Shown: piece after piece, positions 1-5,019 of the stretch | Position numbering within the stretch: the stretch's first letter is position 1 | Layout: every line of letters begins with the position of its first letter | Assembly: GCA_002365025.1 (NCBI GenBank) | Contig: DEYX01000315.1 | Coordinates: 1-5,378 of the forward strand | Direction of reading: 5' to 3' | Source of the DNA: Hungatella sp. UBA3147 | Lineage (GTDB): Bacteria > Bacillota > Clostridia > Lachnospirales > Lachnospiraceae | DNA length: 5,378 nt | The notes under the pieces: generated by a model | What the model was told of the DNA's origin: nothing | Database searches by the model: none | Seen by the model: only the letters and a program-made list of their open reading frames with translations | Program-made: the position numbers and the translations under genes

Positions 1-1158
1 GGGAATCCTTACCATAAGATTTGGCACGTTTCCGTCGGTATGAGCCAGAATGGTTCCGTTCATAGCACTCTTATTAACAAAATCAACGCTCTTTCCTGCA
101 AGGTAGTTCATACCATCGGTATCAACTGCTTCTTCCTTGAGGAGTATTTCCGCGGACGATTTTTCGACATCCAGCACGGTTTCAAACATAATTCTGGCCC
201 CATCCTGAATAAACTGTCCCATAGAGTGCAAGTCTGTGGTCAAATCCACTGCGGCTGGAAAGATCCCTCTTTGATCTTTTCCTTCACTTTCTCCAAATAA
301 CTGCTTCCACCACTCGGAAACATAATGAAGGCTTGGCTCATAGTTAGCCACGATCTCCACCGTTTTCCCTTTCCGAAGCAGGATATTGCGCACAGCCGCA
401 TACTGGAGGGCGCCGTTTGACTCATAGGGCGCTTCCAGGGCTTCCATCCTGGCCGCTTCCGCGCCTTCCATTAATTTATCAATATCAGCGCCGGATACTG
501 CAATCGGAAGAAGGCCGACTGCTGTAAGCACTGAGAAACGTCCTCCTACGTCATCCGGAACCACGAAAGATTCATAGCCTTCCTCGTCAGCCAGATTCTT
601 CAGAGCGCCCCTTGCCTTATCCGTAGTGGCATAAATCCTTTTATTTGCCTCCTCACGGCCATATTTCTCAATCAGCATATCCTTAAATACCCGGAAAGCG
701 ATTGCCGGCTCTGTGGTGGTTCCTGATTTTGATATAATATTAACGGAGAAATCCTTTCCTTCCAGCACATCCTTTAAGTCATGGATGTATTTGCTGCTGA
801 TGCTGTTTCCAACGAAATAAATCTCCGGAGTTTTACGTTTTCCTTTTGGCAATACATTGTAAAAGCTGTGGGATAAAAATTCTATGGCTGCCCTGGCTCC
901 AAGATAGGAACCGCCGATACCGATGACCAGCAGAACATCCGAATCATTTTGAATCTTCTCTGCTGCCATCTTTATTCTCTGGAATTCTTCCTTATCATAA
1001 TCCACCGGAAGATCGATCCAACCCAAGAAATCACTGCCTGCACCAGACTTGTCCATCAGCACACTCTTTGCACACATTGCTGTGGCCTTCATGTTCTCCA
1101 TTTCCTCTGCTGATACAAATCCTGCTGCCCTGGAATAATCAAAAATTACATTTCCCAT
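1..1158 (-). CDS. pgi: Glucose-6-phosphate isomerase, C-terminus cut by window edge
   Basis: Interconverts glucose-6-phosphate and fructose-6-phosphate in cytoplasmic glycolysis and gluconeogenesis. The minus strand is open without a stop from the ATG at 1158 to base 1, giving 386 residues. Related Firmicutes enzymes are about 450 residues, so roughly 60-65 C-terminal residues are missing, including the second family signature and the catalytic lysine region. Visible landmarks are the sugar-binding IGIGGSYLGARA (79-90), phosphate-binding SKSGTTTE (143-150), first PGI signature DDVGGRFSVLTAVG (202-215), the catalytic glutamate region FGESEGK (E290) and the catalytic histidine region TDLHSMGQ (H311). 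The last residues before the edge, LAHTDGNVPNL, are also typical. The start is supported by AGGAG at 1169-1173, ten bases upstream. No frameshift or lost key residue is seen. It lies downstream of an unknown membrane-protein gene on the same strand, but has its own extended -10 promoter and a long structured leader. Confidence 0.97.
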   Translation of the reverse strand, partial: MGNVIFDYSRAAGFVSAEEMENMKATAMCAKSVLMDKSGAGSDFLGWIDLPVDYDKEEFQRIKMAAEKIQNDSDVLLVIGIGGSYLGARAAIEFLSHSFYNVLPKGKRKTPEIYFVGNSISSKYIHDLKDVLEGKDFSVNIISKSGTTTEPAIAFRVFKDMLIEKYGREEANKRIYATTDKARGALKNLADEEGYESFVVPDDVGGRFSVLTAVGLLPIAVSGADIDKLMEGAEAARMEALEAPYESNGALQYAAVRNILLRKGKTVEIVANYEPSLHYVSEWWKQLFGESEGKDQRGIFPAAVDLTTDLHSMGQFIQDGARIMFETVLDVEKSSAEILLKEEAVDTDGMNYLAGKSVDFVNKSAMNGTILAHTDGNVPNLMVRIP

Positions 1159-1168
1159 TGCTATTATT

Positions 1169-1173
1169 CTCCT
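1169..1173 (-). promoter_or_regulatory. Ribosome binding site of pgi
   Basis: AGGAG on the minus strand within a purine-rich stretch, ten bases before the ATG at 1158. It fixes the start of pgi; there is no competing in-frame start close by. Confidence 0.8.
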
Positions 1174-1179
1174 TTTCCT

Positions 1180-1300
1180 TCTATTCTCGCAACGGCAGCG
1201 AGCCGAAGCCAAGCTTTCCTGACCTTGGCAACTGCCTGCGGGGCCAAATAGCCCGTAACTAGCTATGGGTTATTTGACTTCAGGTTTCTGACTCCCTGCT
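1180..1300 (-). other. Structured 5' leader of pgi, possible uncharacterised cis-acting RNA
   Basis: The stretch between the pgi promoter and its ribosome binding site is packed with inverted repeats. Arms 1245-1254 and 1267-1276 form a ten-position stem with a 12-base loop. Arms GCCAAG (1208-1213) and CTTGGC (1224-1229) enclose a ten-base loop. Arms CGGC and GCCG, and CTCGC and GCGAG, lie nearer the gene (about 1186-1205). The 1218-1222 pentamer in the loop of the second hairpin is complementary to 1280-1284, so a pseudoknot or multi-helix junction is possible. I do not recognise a known riboswitch or T-box, and there is no U-tract terminator. One position in the largest stem pairs as G-U if the + strand is transcribed but is an A-C mismatch in the pgi transcript, so a + strand RNA or a dispersed palindromic repeat remains possible. 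What is seen is the base pairing; the function is inference. Confidence 0.4.
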
Positions 1301-1307
1301 TAGGAAA

Positions 1308-1316
1308 ATTATACCA
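1308..1316 (-). promoter_or_regulatory. Extended -10 promoter of pgi
   Basis: On the minus strand the sequence is TGGTATAAT: a perfect -10 (1308-1313) preceded by the TG of an extended -10. The -35 position (about 1331-1336) is poor, as is common for extended -10 promoters. The spacer holds an inverted repeat, CAGAA-N3-TTCTG (1317-1329), that could be a regulator site. The implied leader is about 140 nt. Confidence 0.65.
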
Positions 1317-1329
1317 CAGAATGGTTCTG
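1317..1329. repeat. Short inverted repeat in the pgi promoter spacer
   Basis: CAGAA-TGG-TTCTG is a perfect 5-3-5 inverted repeat directly next to the extended -10 of pgi. It may be an operator or a chance palindrome. It is not followed by a T-run in the minus orientation at the right distance for a classic terminator of the upstream gene. Confidence 0.4.
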
Positions 1330-1364
1330 AATGCGACATGATTTTCTTTCCGCCTTCCAAACGT

Positions 1365-2306
1365 TCATGTTAAATATTCCTGGAGAATTTCACCGATCAG
1401 CTTTAACTCATCAGGGCTTAGATCCTTTAACCAGTCCTCTCCCTGCCTGCCTCCCCGTTCTCTTTCCCTGCTGGCGGCAATCTGTTCCAGGCTCCGTTTT
1501 AAGTAATCCACATCCCGCCTGGAGTTCTTAAGGTCTGGCTGCGCCTGGCTTTCCGCTCTTTCGGGCACCTGCTCCGGAGCATCAGAAAATACATCCATGG
1601 ACTGTTTTTGAGTGCGGCTCCTTAAGGGTTTTTCTAAGGTACCATTTCTTTGCCTTGCGCTTCTCCTGTCTGCCTTCTTGTCCTGCTCCGGCTCGACTTC
1701 TACTCCTCCCTTTGGTGACTGGGAATAAATGGATCTTATATTTTCACGGGTTTCCATATTAGGCCCCGACATTGCCTGTGTTTCCTCTCTTTCCATATCC
1801 AACCGGTAAATCAACGTATTCTCCAGATAATTGTCCAGAGTCGCAAACAGCTGCTGCCGCTTCTCCACAATTCCTGCGCCGTGGTCTACCAGAATGGTAA
1901 ACAGTCCGCCCATGATACCTGCAGAGCCATACAAGACTATGTAATAAGAATCGGCACGGAACCAGTAGGATGCAAATGCCGCCGCACCTCCTGCCAGAAA
2001 GCACCAGAGTGTCATTTGGTTGGAAAATATATTCCAGCCGTGGAGTGTTACTCCCATATATTTAAAATCATACATCTGCCGTTCCAGATACGGCTTTACC
2101 TTTGGGATTCCCTGGTTAATCTGGTACGTGTTTTCCGTCTTCTGTTTAAATGCCCGAAGACTCTTGTTTTTGGTCAATGTAAGGTTATCAGATTCTTTGA
2201 TCAATCTTTTGTAGAGGTTACGTGTCAGCCATCTGGTGACAATGCCGATGCCGCACAGGGCTCCCAGCACGAATAGCGCCTTGCCTGTCTGTAAAAATTC
2301 CAGCAT
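1365..2306 (-). CDS. Uncharacterised membrane protein with a long charged cytoplasmic tail
   Basis: A 313-residue protein I do not recognise. It has three likely transmembrane helices: residues about 8-27, 98-114 and 121-141. Between the first and the pair lies a basic, polar stretch (28-97). Residues 148-170 (EKRQQLFATLDNYLENTL) look like an amphipathic helix. From about 171 to 265 the chain is low-complexity and charged, rich in E, K, R, Q and S, probably disordered. A charged helical segment (265-290) and a compact acidic end, DWLKDLSPDELKLIGEILQ, close the protein and could be a docking motif. There is no signal peptidase site or enzyme motif. The ATG at 2306 has GGGGAG (2315-2320) eight bases upstream, and a sigma-A promoter lies just before that. 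It sits between mtnN and pgi on the same strand, but nothing links it functionally to either. A loose likeness to type II secretion F-type or Tad membrane proteins was considered and is too weak to use. Confidence 0.85.
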   Translation of the reverse strand: MLEFLQTGKALFVLGALCGIGIVTRWLTRNLYKRLIKESDNLTLTKNKSLRAFKQKTENTYQINQGIPKVKPYLERQMYDFKYMGVTLHGWNIFSNQMTLWCFLAGGAAAFASYWFRADSYYIVLYGSAGIMGGLFTILVDHGAGIVEKRQQLFATLDNYLENTLIYRLDMEREETQAMSGPNMETRENIRSIYSQSPKGGVEVEPEQDKKADRRSARQRNGTLEKPLRSRTQKQSMDVFSDAPEQVPERAESQAQPDLKNSRRDVDYLKRSLEQIAASRERERGGRQGEDWLKDLSPDELKLIGEILQEYLT

Positions 2307-2327
2307 AATTATAGCTCCCCTTTCTTT

Positions 2328-2341
2328 CCGGTTTCGACCGG
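2328..2341. repeat. Small perfect hairpin in the leader of the membrane-protein gene
   Basis: CCGGT-TTCG-ACCGG is a perfect five-pair stem with a four-base loop, between the promoter and the ribosome binding site of the 1365-2306 gene. It could stabilise the 5' end of the transcript or be an operator. It lies about ten bases inside the predicted transcript. Confidence 0.5.
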
Positions 2342-2351
2342 TGATAGGTTT

Positions 2352-2380
2352 ATTATAATCACACTATTTCGCTTTGGGAA
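2352..2380 (-). promoter_or_regulatory. Sigma-A promoter of the membrane-protein gene
   Basis: Minus strand TTCCCA (2375-2380), 17 bases, then TATAAT (2352-2357). The -10 is perfect and the -35 matches four of six. Transcription would start near 2345 and run through the CCGGT/ACCGG hairpin to the ATG at 2306. Confidence 0.65.
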
Positions 2381-2394
2381 GATGAGAGAGCCTA

Positions 2395-2428
2395 GAATCG
2401 TTCGTCAAATCCTGTCAGGATTCGATTC
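2395..2428. repeat. Nested inverted repeat after mtnN
   Basis: Outer arms GAATCG (2395-2400) and CGATTC (2423-2428) enclose inner arms AATCCT (2408-2413) and AGGATT (2417-2422) with a three-base loop. On the right side the arms are contiguous; on the left a seven-base bulge separates them. It starts six bases past the mtnN stop. In the mtnN direction no U-tract follows, so it is not a canonical intrinsic terminator. It may protect the mRNA 3' end or terminate weakly. Confidence 0.45.
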
Positions 2429-2433
2429 TTAAC

Positions 2434-3132
2434 CTAATATGAATACCGTTCAGCTATGGCTAAAATAAGGTTCACAGAATGCTTAACCGCCTTCTCCTCA
2501 AACTCGCTATAGTCCATATTTGCGCTGTCATCCGCCTTATCTGAAATGGCTCTGATGATGAGAAAAGGGATGTGGTTTAAGTACGCCGCCTGCGCGATCG
2601 CAGCCCCTTCCATTTCCGTACAATATCCCCCAAAGGTATCCCCTATCCACTGTTTTTTAACCTTATCAGAAATAAACTGGTCCCCTGAAACTACCCTTCC
2701 GACGAAAACTTCAATCTCAGGATTGACCTTCCTGCAGCACTCTTCAGCCAGATTCCGAAGCCTTTCATCTGCTTGAAAAGCAAATTCCTTCATCTGGGGA
2801 ATCTGCCCTGCAGGGTATCCAAAGCCTGTGGCATCCATATCATGATGGACCGTATCTGTAGACAGCACCACATCCCCGATGTTGATTTCATTCTTCAGAG
2901 AACCGGCGATTCCTGTATTGATGACCGCAGTCACATGGTAATGATCGGCCAGAATCTGAGTGCAGATTGCCGCGTTTACCTTGCCGATGCCGGAACGAAC
3001 CACCACCGCTTCCTTCCCATTTAAGATTCCTCTATAAAAATCCATTGCAGCGATAGTCTCTACCGTAACATCCTCCATGGCTTTTTTTACTTCTGCCACC
3101 TCTACATCCATGGCCCCGATGATTCCTAACAT
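2434..3132 (-). CDS. mtnN: 5'-methylthioadenosine/S-adenosylhomocysteine nucleosidase
   Basis: Cleaves methylthioadenosine to adenine and methylthioribose, and S-adenosylhomocysteine to adenine and S-ribosylhomocysteine, in the cytoplasm. This recycles the by-products of SAM use and feeds methionine salvage or LuxS. From the ATG at 3132 the protein is 232 residues, the same size as the E. coli and Bacillus enzymes. The N-terminus MLGIIGAMDVEV carries the catalytic-site glutamate (E11). INTGIAGSL (71-79), VSGDQFI (148-154), the ribose-binding EMEGAAIA (E175, residues 173-180) and RAISDKAD with the general acid aspartate (D198) all match the family. A further ATG at 3150 would add six residues, MERRTI, but overlaps the ribosome binding site and has none of its own. 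The gene is divergent from a TSCPD-family gene and followed by a membrane-protein gene with a separate promoter. Confidence 0.97.
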   Translation of the reverse strand: MLGIIGAMDVEVAEVKKAMEDVTVETIAAMDFYRGILNGKEAVVVRSGIGKVNAAICTQILADHYHVTAVINTGIAGSLKNEINIGDVVLSTDTVHHDMDATGFGYPAGQIPQMKEFAFQADERLRNLAEECCRKVNPEIEVFVGRVVSGDQFISDKVKKQWIGDTFGGYCTEMEGAAIAQAAYLNHIPFLIIRAISDKADDSANMDYSEFEEKAVKHSVNLILAIAERYSY

Positions 3133-3139
3133 AATTGTT

Positions 3140-3145
3140 CTCCTT
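3140..3145 (-). promoter_or_regulatory. Ribosome binding site deciding the mtnN start
   Basis: Minus strand AAGGAG, seven bases before the ATG at 3132. The upstream in-frame ATG at 3150 lies on the far side of this site, so it cannot use it. The shorter start also matches the usual family N-terminus. Confidence 0.85.
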
Positions 3146-3191
3146 TCCATTTATGCACGCGTTTTCCGGGCATATAAGTACACTGCTACCT

Positions 3192-3220
3192 ATTATAACA
3201 GTTTGTATCAAATTTGTCAG
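3192..3220 (-). promoter_or_regulatory. Sigma-A promoter of mtnN
   Basis: Minus strand CTGACA (3215-3220), 17 bases, then TATAAT (3192-3197): 11 of 12 consensus positions. It points away from the strong promoter at 3256-3284, with 35 bases between the two -35 boxes. The predicted leader is about 50 nt. Confidence 0.8.
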
Positions 3221-3255
3221 GAAAAACACATGGGAAATCTGTTTGCAAAGAGCTA

Positions 3256-3284
3256 TTGACATCCTTGCCCGGATTTCCTATAAT
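3256..3284 (+). promoter_or_regulatory. Perfect-consensus sigma-A promoter of the TSCPD-family gene
   Basis: TTGACA (3256-3261), exactly 17 bases, TATAAT (3279-3284): all twelve consensus positions at optimal spacing. Two more TATAAT strings follow at 3287-3292 and 3318-3323 without matching -35 boxes. A tandem 8-bp repeat, ATCTGCTA twice (3291-3306), sits at the expected transcription start. Expression should be strong unless repressed. Confidence 0.85.
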
Positions 3285-3325
3285 TTTATAATCTGCTAAT
3301 CTGCTATGATGAAATTTTATAATTT

Positions 3326-3330
3326 GGAGG
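3326..3330 (+). promoter_or_regulatory. Ribosome binding site deciding a TTG start
   Basis: GGAGG lies eight bases before the TTG at 3339. The upstream in-frame ATGs at 3306 and 3309 have no Shine-Dalgarno sequence and lie only about 15 bases from the predicted transcription start. Translation should therefore begin at TTG 3339. Confidence 0.8.
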
Positions 3331-3338
3331 AAATTAAG

Positions 3339-3587
3339 TTGAAATATAAAACACGCGGCGTTTGTTCGCAGGAAATCAATTTTGAAGTTGAGGAAAACAA
3401 ACTGGTTAAAGTTCAGTTTGTAGGCGGCTGCTCAGGCAACACCCAGGGCGTGTCCCGCCTGGTGGAAGGCATGGATGTAGACGAAGCAATCAAACGGCTG
3501 GAAGGGATCCAGTGCGGCTTCAGACCCACCTCCTGTCCGGATCAGCTGGCACAGGCGTTAAAAAACTATAAAGAAACTCTGTCCTAA
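3339..3587 (+). CDS. TSCPD domain protein, TIGR03905-type four-cysteine family
   Basis: A small cytoplasmic protein of unknown function, 82 residues from the TTG start. It carries four cysteines: C9 in RGVCSQEI, C31 in VGGCSGNTQGV, C59 in IQCGF and C66 in the PTSCPDQLA motif (63-71) that names the TSCPD domain. This layout matches the short, stand-alone four-cysteine family found across Clostridia. TSCPD domains also occur at the ends of some adenosylcobalamin-dependent ribonucleotide reductases, and the cysteines suggest a metal or Fe-S site. The domain family is recognised; metal binding is inference and no reaction can be assigned. The start is chosen because GGAGG sits eight bases before the TTG, and MKYKTRGVC is where homologues usually begin. 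A longer ATG version (3306, 93 residues) is unlikely. It is driven by a perfect-consensus promoter divergent from mtnN. No clear terminator follows, so reading into the next gene is possible. Confidence 0.9.
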   Translation: MKYKTRGVCSQEINFEVEENKLVKVQFVGGCSGNTQGVSRLVEGMDVDEAIKRLEGIQCGFRPTSCPDQLAQALKNYKETLS

Positions 3588-3598
3588 TGCTTAAATTT

Positions 3599-3612
3599 TA
3601 CACACGTGTTTA
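3599..3612. promoter_or_regulatory. Palindrome over the -35 box of the GntR gene, candidate operator
   Basis: ACACGTGT (3602-3609) is a perfect palindrome that extends to TACACACGTGTTTA with one mismatched pair. It overlaps the first base of the TTTACA -35 box, where a bound protein would block RNA polymerase. An autoregulatory site for the adjacent GntR-type regulator is the obvious idea. The sequence is not the usual GntR/HutC consensus, so this is inference. Confidence 0.4.
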
Positions 3613-3637
3613 CAAGATAATTCTGTCATGCTAGAAT
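3609..3637 (+). promoter_or_regulatory. Sigma-A promoter of the GntR-family gene
   Basis: TTTACA (3609-3614), 17 bases, TAGAAT (3632-3637): ten of twelve consensus positions. Transcription would start near 3644, giving a leader of about 45 nt. Confidence 0.65.
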
Positions 3638-3688
3638 ATCATTAACGGAATTCCTGCTCTTATAAAGAAAATATGATGGGGGGATTAA

Positions 3689-4483
3689 ATGACAGAAGAA
3701 AGCAAGGGGCCAAAACCGCGGCGAATACAAAAAACAGATTTAAAAACACAGGTAGAAATAGAACTTCTGCATTTTATTAAACAGATGGACCTTTCGGTGA
3801 ATAACAAGCTGCCGAGAGAGGAAGAGCTGTCCAGTATGCTGGGAGTCAGCCGCATCACACTGCGAAGTGTCCTGGATGACCTGTCTTCCAAGGGAATGAT
3901 ATTCCGCAGACATGGAAGAGGGACCTATATTAATAACAGCTTTTTTGAGATGAAGGCCAGCTTTAATCCAGTGATGCATTTTGTGGACATGATAACCAAC
4001 AGCGGCTATAAACCCAGAGTGGAAATGATTGACCACGGAATCATCAAAGCGGACAGAGACGTGGCCAACCGCCTTGAAATAACAGAAGGCAGCCTGGTCC
4101 TTATCTGTGATAAGATATTCTATGCTGATAAACAAATCTGCGCCGTCGCAAGGGATTACATCCCATACTCCTATCTTAATGGAGTGGATATGAAAGAGCT
4201 TGACACCTTTGTTAATTCTGTGTTTTACTTCATGTTCAAGGCCACAGGAAAGAAGCTGGAATGGGATAAAGTAGAGCTGAATGCAGTATACAGCAAGGAC
4301 GTGGAACTATTAAACGGACTTCTGGAACGATTTGGCCTCCCACCAAAAGCATTTCTCCTTTTGAAGGGGATTAATTACGATGAAGATGGTACAGCCGCTG
4401 TGTATGCCTGGGAGTATGTAGACACCACCATATTAAAATACAGTCAAATACGCAAGAGGCTTCTGCACTATGAGGAAATTTAA
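3689..4483 (+). CDS. GntR-family transcriptional regulator, HutC subfamily with UTRA domain
   Basis: A 264-residue DNA-binding regulator. A short basic tail (1-20) precedes the winged helix (about 21-82): LPREEELSSMLGVSRITLRS (41-60) is the helix-turn-helix and FRRHGRGTYI (72-81) the wing, both close to the GntR consensus. Residues about 90-255 form a UTRA ligand-binding domain, recognisable from the GYKPRVEMIDHGIIKA region (106-121), the LVLICDKIFYADKQICAVARD strand pair and the final AVYAWEYV. HutC-type regulators usually sense a sugar phosphate, amino acid derivative or similar small molecule. The ligand cannot be read here because no catabolic or transport gene is next to it. The ATG at 3689 follows a run of six G (3678-3683), an unusual Shine-Dalgarno. 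The gene is monocistronic: it has its own promoter with a palindrome on the -35 and two terminators behind. An intact frame and normal length suggest a functional gene. Confidence 0.92.
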   Translation: MTEESKGPKPRRIQKTDLKTQVEIELLHFIKQMDLSVNNKLPREEELSSMLGVSRITLRSVLDDLSSKGMIFRRHGRGTYINNSFFEMKASFNPVMHFVDMITNSGYKPRVEMIDHGIIKADRDVANRLEITEGSLVLICDKIFYADKQICAVARDYIPYSYLNGVDMKELDTFVNSVFYFMFKATGKKLEWDKVELNAVYSKDVELLNGLLERFGLPPKAFLLLKGINYDEDGTAAVYAWEYVDTTILKYSQIRKRLLHYEEI

Positions 4484-4501
4484 GATCTGCAGCATATACA
4501 T

Positions 4502-4556
4502 AATAAGCGGCCCGGAATGAAACACTCTTATTCCGGGTCAGCTTATTTTTCTTCTT
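4502..4556 (+). terminator. Intrinsic terminator of the GntR gene
   Basis: AATAAGC (4502-4508) pairs with GCTTATT (4541-4547), and inside it CCCGGAAT (4511-4518) pairs with ATTCCGGG (4530-4537). A small internal loop separates the two stems. The downstream side is T-rich (4546-4556). Confidence 0.85.
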
Positions 4557-4583
4557 AAGGCCGATGTCAAGGGCCTTCTTTTT
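4557..4583 (+). terminator. Second, tandem intrinsic terminator
   Basis: AAGGCC (4557-4562) pairs with GGCCTT (4572-4577) around a nine-base loop, followed by CTTTTT (4578-4583). It directly follows the first terminator and gives strong insulation of the metal-response genes downstream. Confidence 0.75.
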
Positions 4584-4631
4584 ATTATGCAGTTAAAAAC
4601 TGTTCGTGAATAACATCACTCTGCCATTCGA

Positions 4632-4660
4632 TTGACGTAGTGGGCCAAGTATGATATTCT
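4632..4660 (+). promoter_or_regulatory. Promoter of the csoR-type gene
   Basis: TTGACG (4632-4637), 17 bases, TATTCT (4655-4660): five and four of six matches. Transcription would start near 4667, exactly at the upstream edge of the candidate operator (4667-4682). Confidence 0.6.
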
Positions 4661-4666
4661 TATTTT

Positions 4667-4682
4667 ATGCCCCTATAGGTAT
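4667..4682. promoter_or_regulatory. CsoR-type operator, copy 1 (autoregulatory)
   Basis: ATGCCC-CTAT-AGGTAT has the same 6-4-6 layout as the perfect palindrome at 5031-5046, differing at one base in each arm. It lies at the predicted start of transcription of the repressor gene and ends immediately before its AAGGAGG. Binding there would repress the gene's own expression. Confidence 0.65.
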
Positions 4683-4696
4683 AAGGAGGTGGAAGA

Positions 4697-4972
4697 ATGC
4701 GCCAGTGTATGGATTCAGATAATCTACATCGTCGGTTAAATAAAATCATGGGTCAAATTAAGGCCATCGATAAAATGATAGACGAGGACATTTCATGTGA
4801 GGATATACTTATTCAGGTCAATGCGGCTAAAGGCGCTTTGCATAAGGTTGGACAGGTAATTCTGGAAGGACATTTAAATCATTGTGTAAAAGAAGGAATC
4901 GAACATGGGGACGCCGATAAAACGATAGCAGAATTTGCAAAGGCTATAGAGCACTTCTCCCGTATGAGCTAA
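4697..4972 (+). CDS. csoR: CsoR-family metal-sensing transcriptional repressor, probably Cu(I)
   Basis: A 91-residue all-helical repressor of the CsoR/RcnR/FrmR family (DUF156). Such proteins bind operators as tetramers and release them on binding metal. The first helix has the family's RRLNKIMGQIKAIDKMIDE (12-30). The metal site is intact: C34 in ISCEDIL, H59 in LEGHLNHC and C63. Spacings of 25 and 4 residues equal those of the Cu(I) sensor CsoR. CstR-type persulfide sensors lack the histidine, and RcnR and FrmR differ at the last position, so CsoR is the best subgroup. An extra C4 near the N-terminus and H62 beside the site are worth noting. A strong AAGGAGG lies seven bases before the ATG. 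The promoter carries an ATGCCC-N4-AGGTAT operator, implying autoregulation. A terminator follows, so the downstream ATPase is transcribed separately but shares the operator motif. Metal identity is inferred from the fingerprint. Confidence 0.9.
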   Translation: MRQCMDSDNLHRRLNKIMGQIKAIDKMIDEDISCEDILIQVNAAKGALHKVGQVILEGHLNHCVKEGIEHGDADKTIAEFAKAIEHFSRMS

Positions 4973-4992
4973 AAAAATTATATCTGATTATC

Positions 4993-5018
4993 AGCAACCG
5001 AATTTCGGTTGCTTTTTT
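4993..5018 (+). terminator. Intrinsic terminator of the csoR-type gene
   Basis: AGCAACCGA pairs with TCGGTTGCT (4993-5013), a nine-pair stem with a three-base loop, followed by six T (5013-5018). It ends two bases before the -35 of the next promoter, so the repressor and pump are separate transcription units packed tightly together. Confidence 0.92.
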
Positions 5019-5019
5019 A

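Noticed and set aside
40..1262. Several open frames on both strands within the left kilobase (for example 40-300 +, 240-425 -, 1068-1262 +)
   Set aside because: They lie in other frames of pgi or its leader, lack ribosome binding sites and have no recognisable domains, while the pgi frame is continuous with all family motifs.
1759..2276. Open frames 1759-2004 (-), 1881-2276 (+) and 2020-2214 (+) inside the membrane-protein gene
   Set aside because: Other-frame readings of the 1365-2306 gene. That gene has a promoter, a ribosome binding site and plausible membrane helices; these have none.
1365..2306. Assignment of the membrane protein to the Tad/type II secretion F family
   Set aside because: Only a short amphipathic stretch after a helix pair is reminiscent. 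Length, topology and the missing secretion neighbours do not support it.
3132..3150. ATG at 3150 as the start of mtnN
   Set aside because: It overlaps the AAGGAG that serves the ATG at 3132, has no Shine-Dalgarno of its own, and adds six residues not expected in the family.
3740..4135. Minus-strand open frame of 131 codons inside the GntR gene
   Set aside because: Antisense shadow of a well-recognised GntR/UTRA coding sequence with no initiation signal.
4697..4972. CstR (persulfide sensor), RcnR (Ni/Co) or FrmR (formaldehyde) identity
   Set aside because: H59 is present, unlike CstR, and position 63 is Cys rather than the His of RcnR or the Glu/other residue of FrmR, so the CsoR fingerprint fits best.
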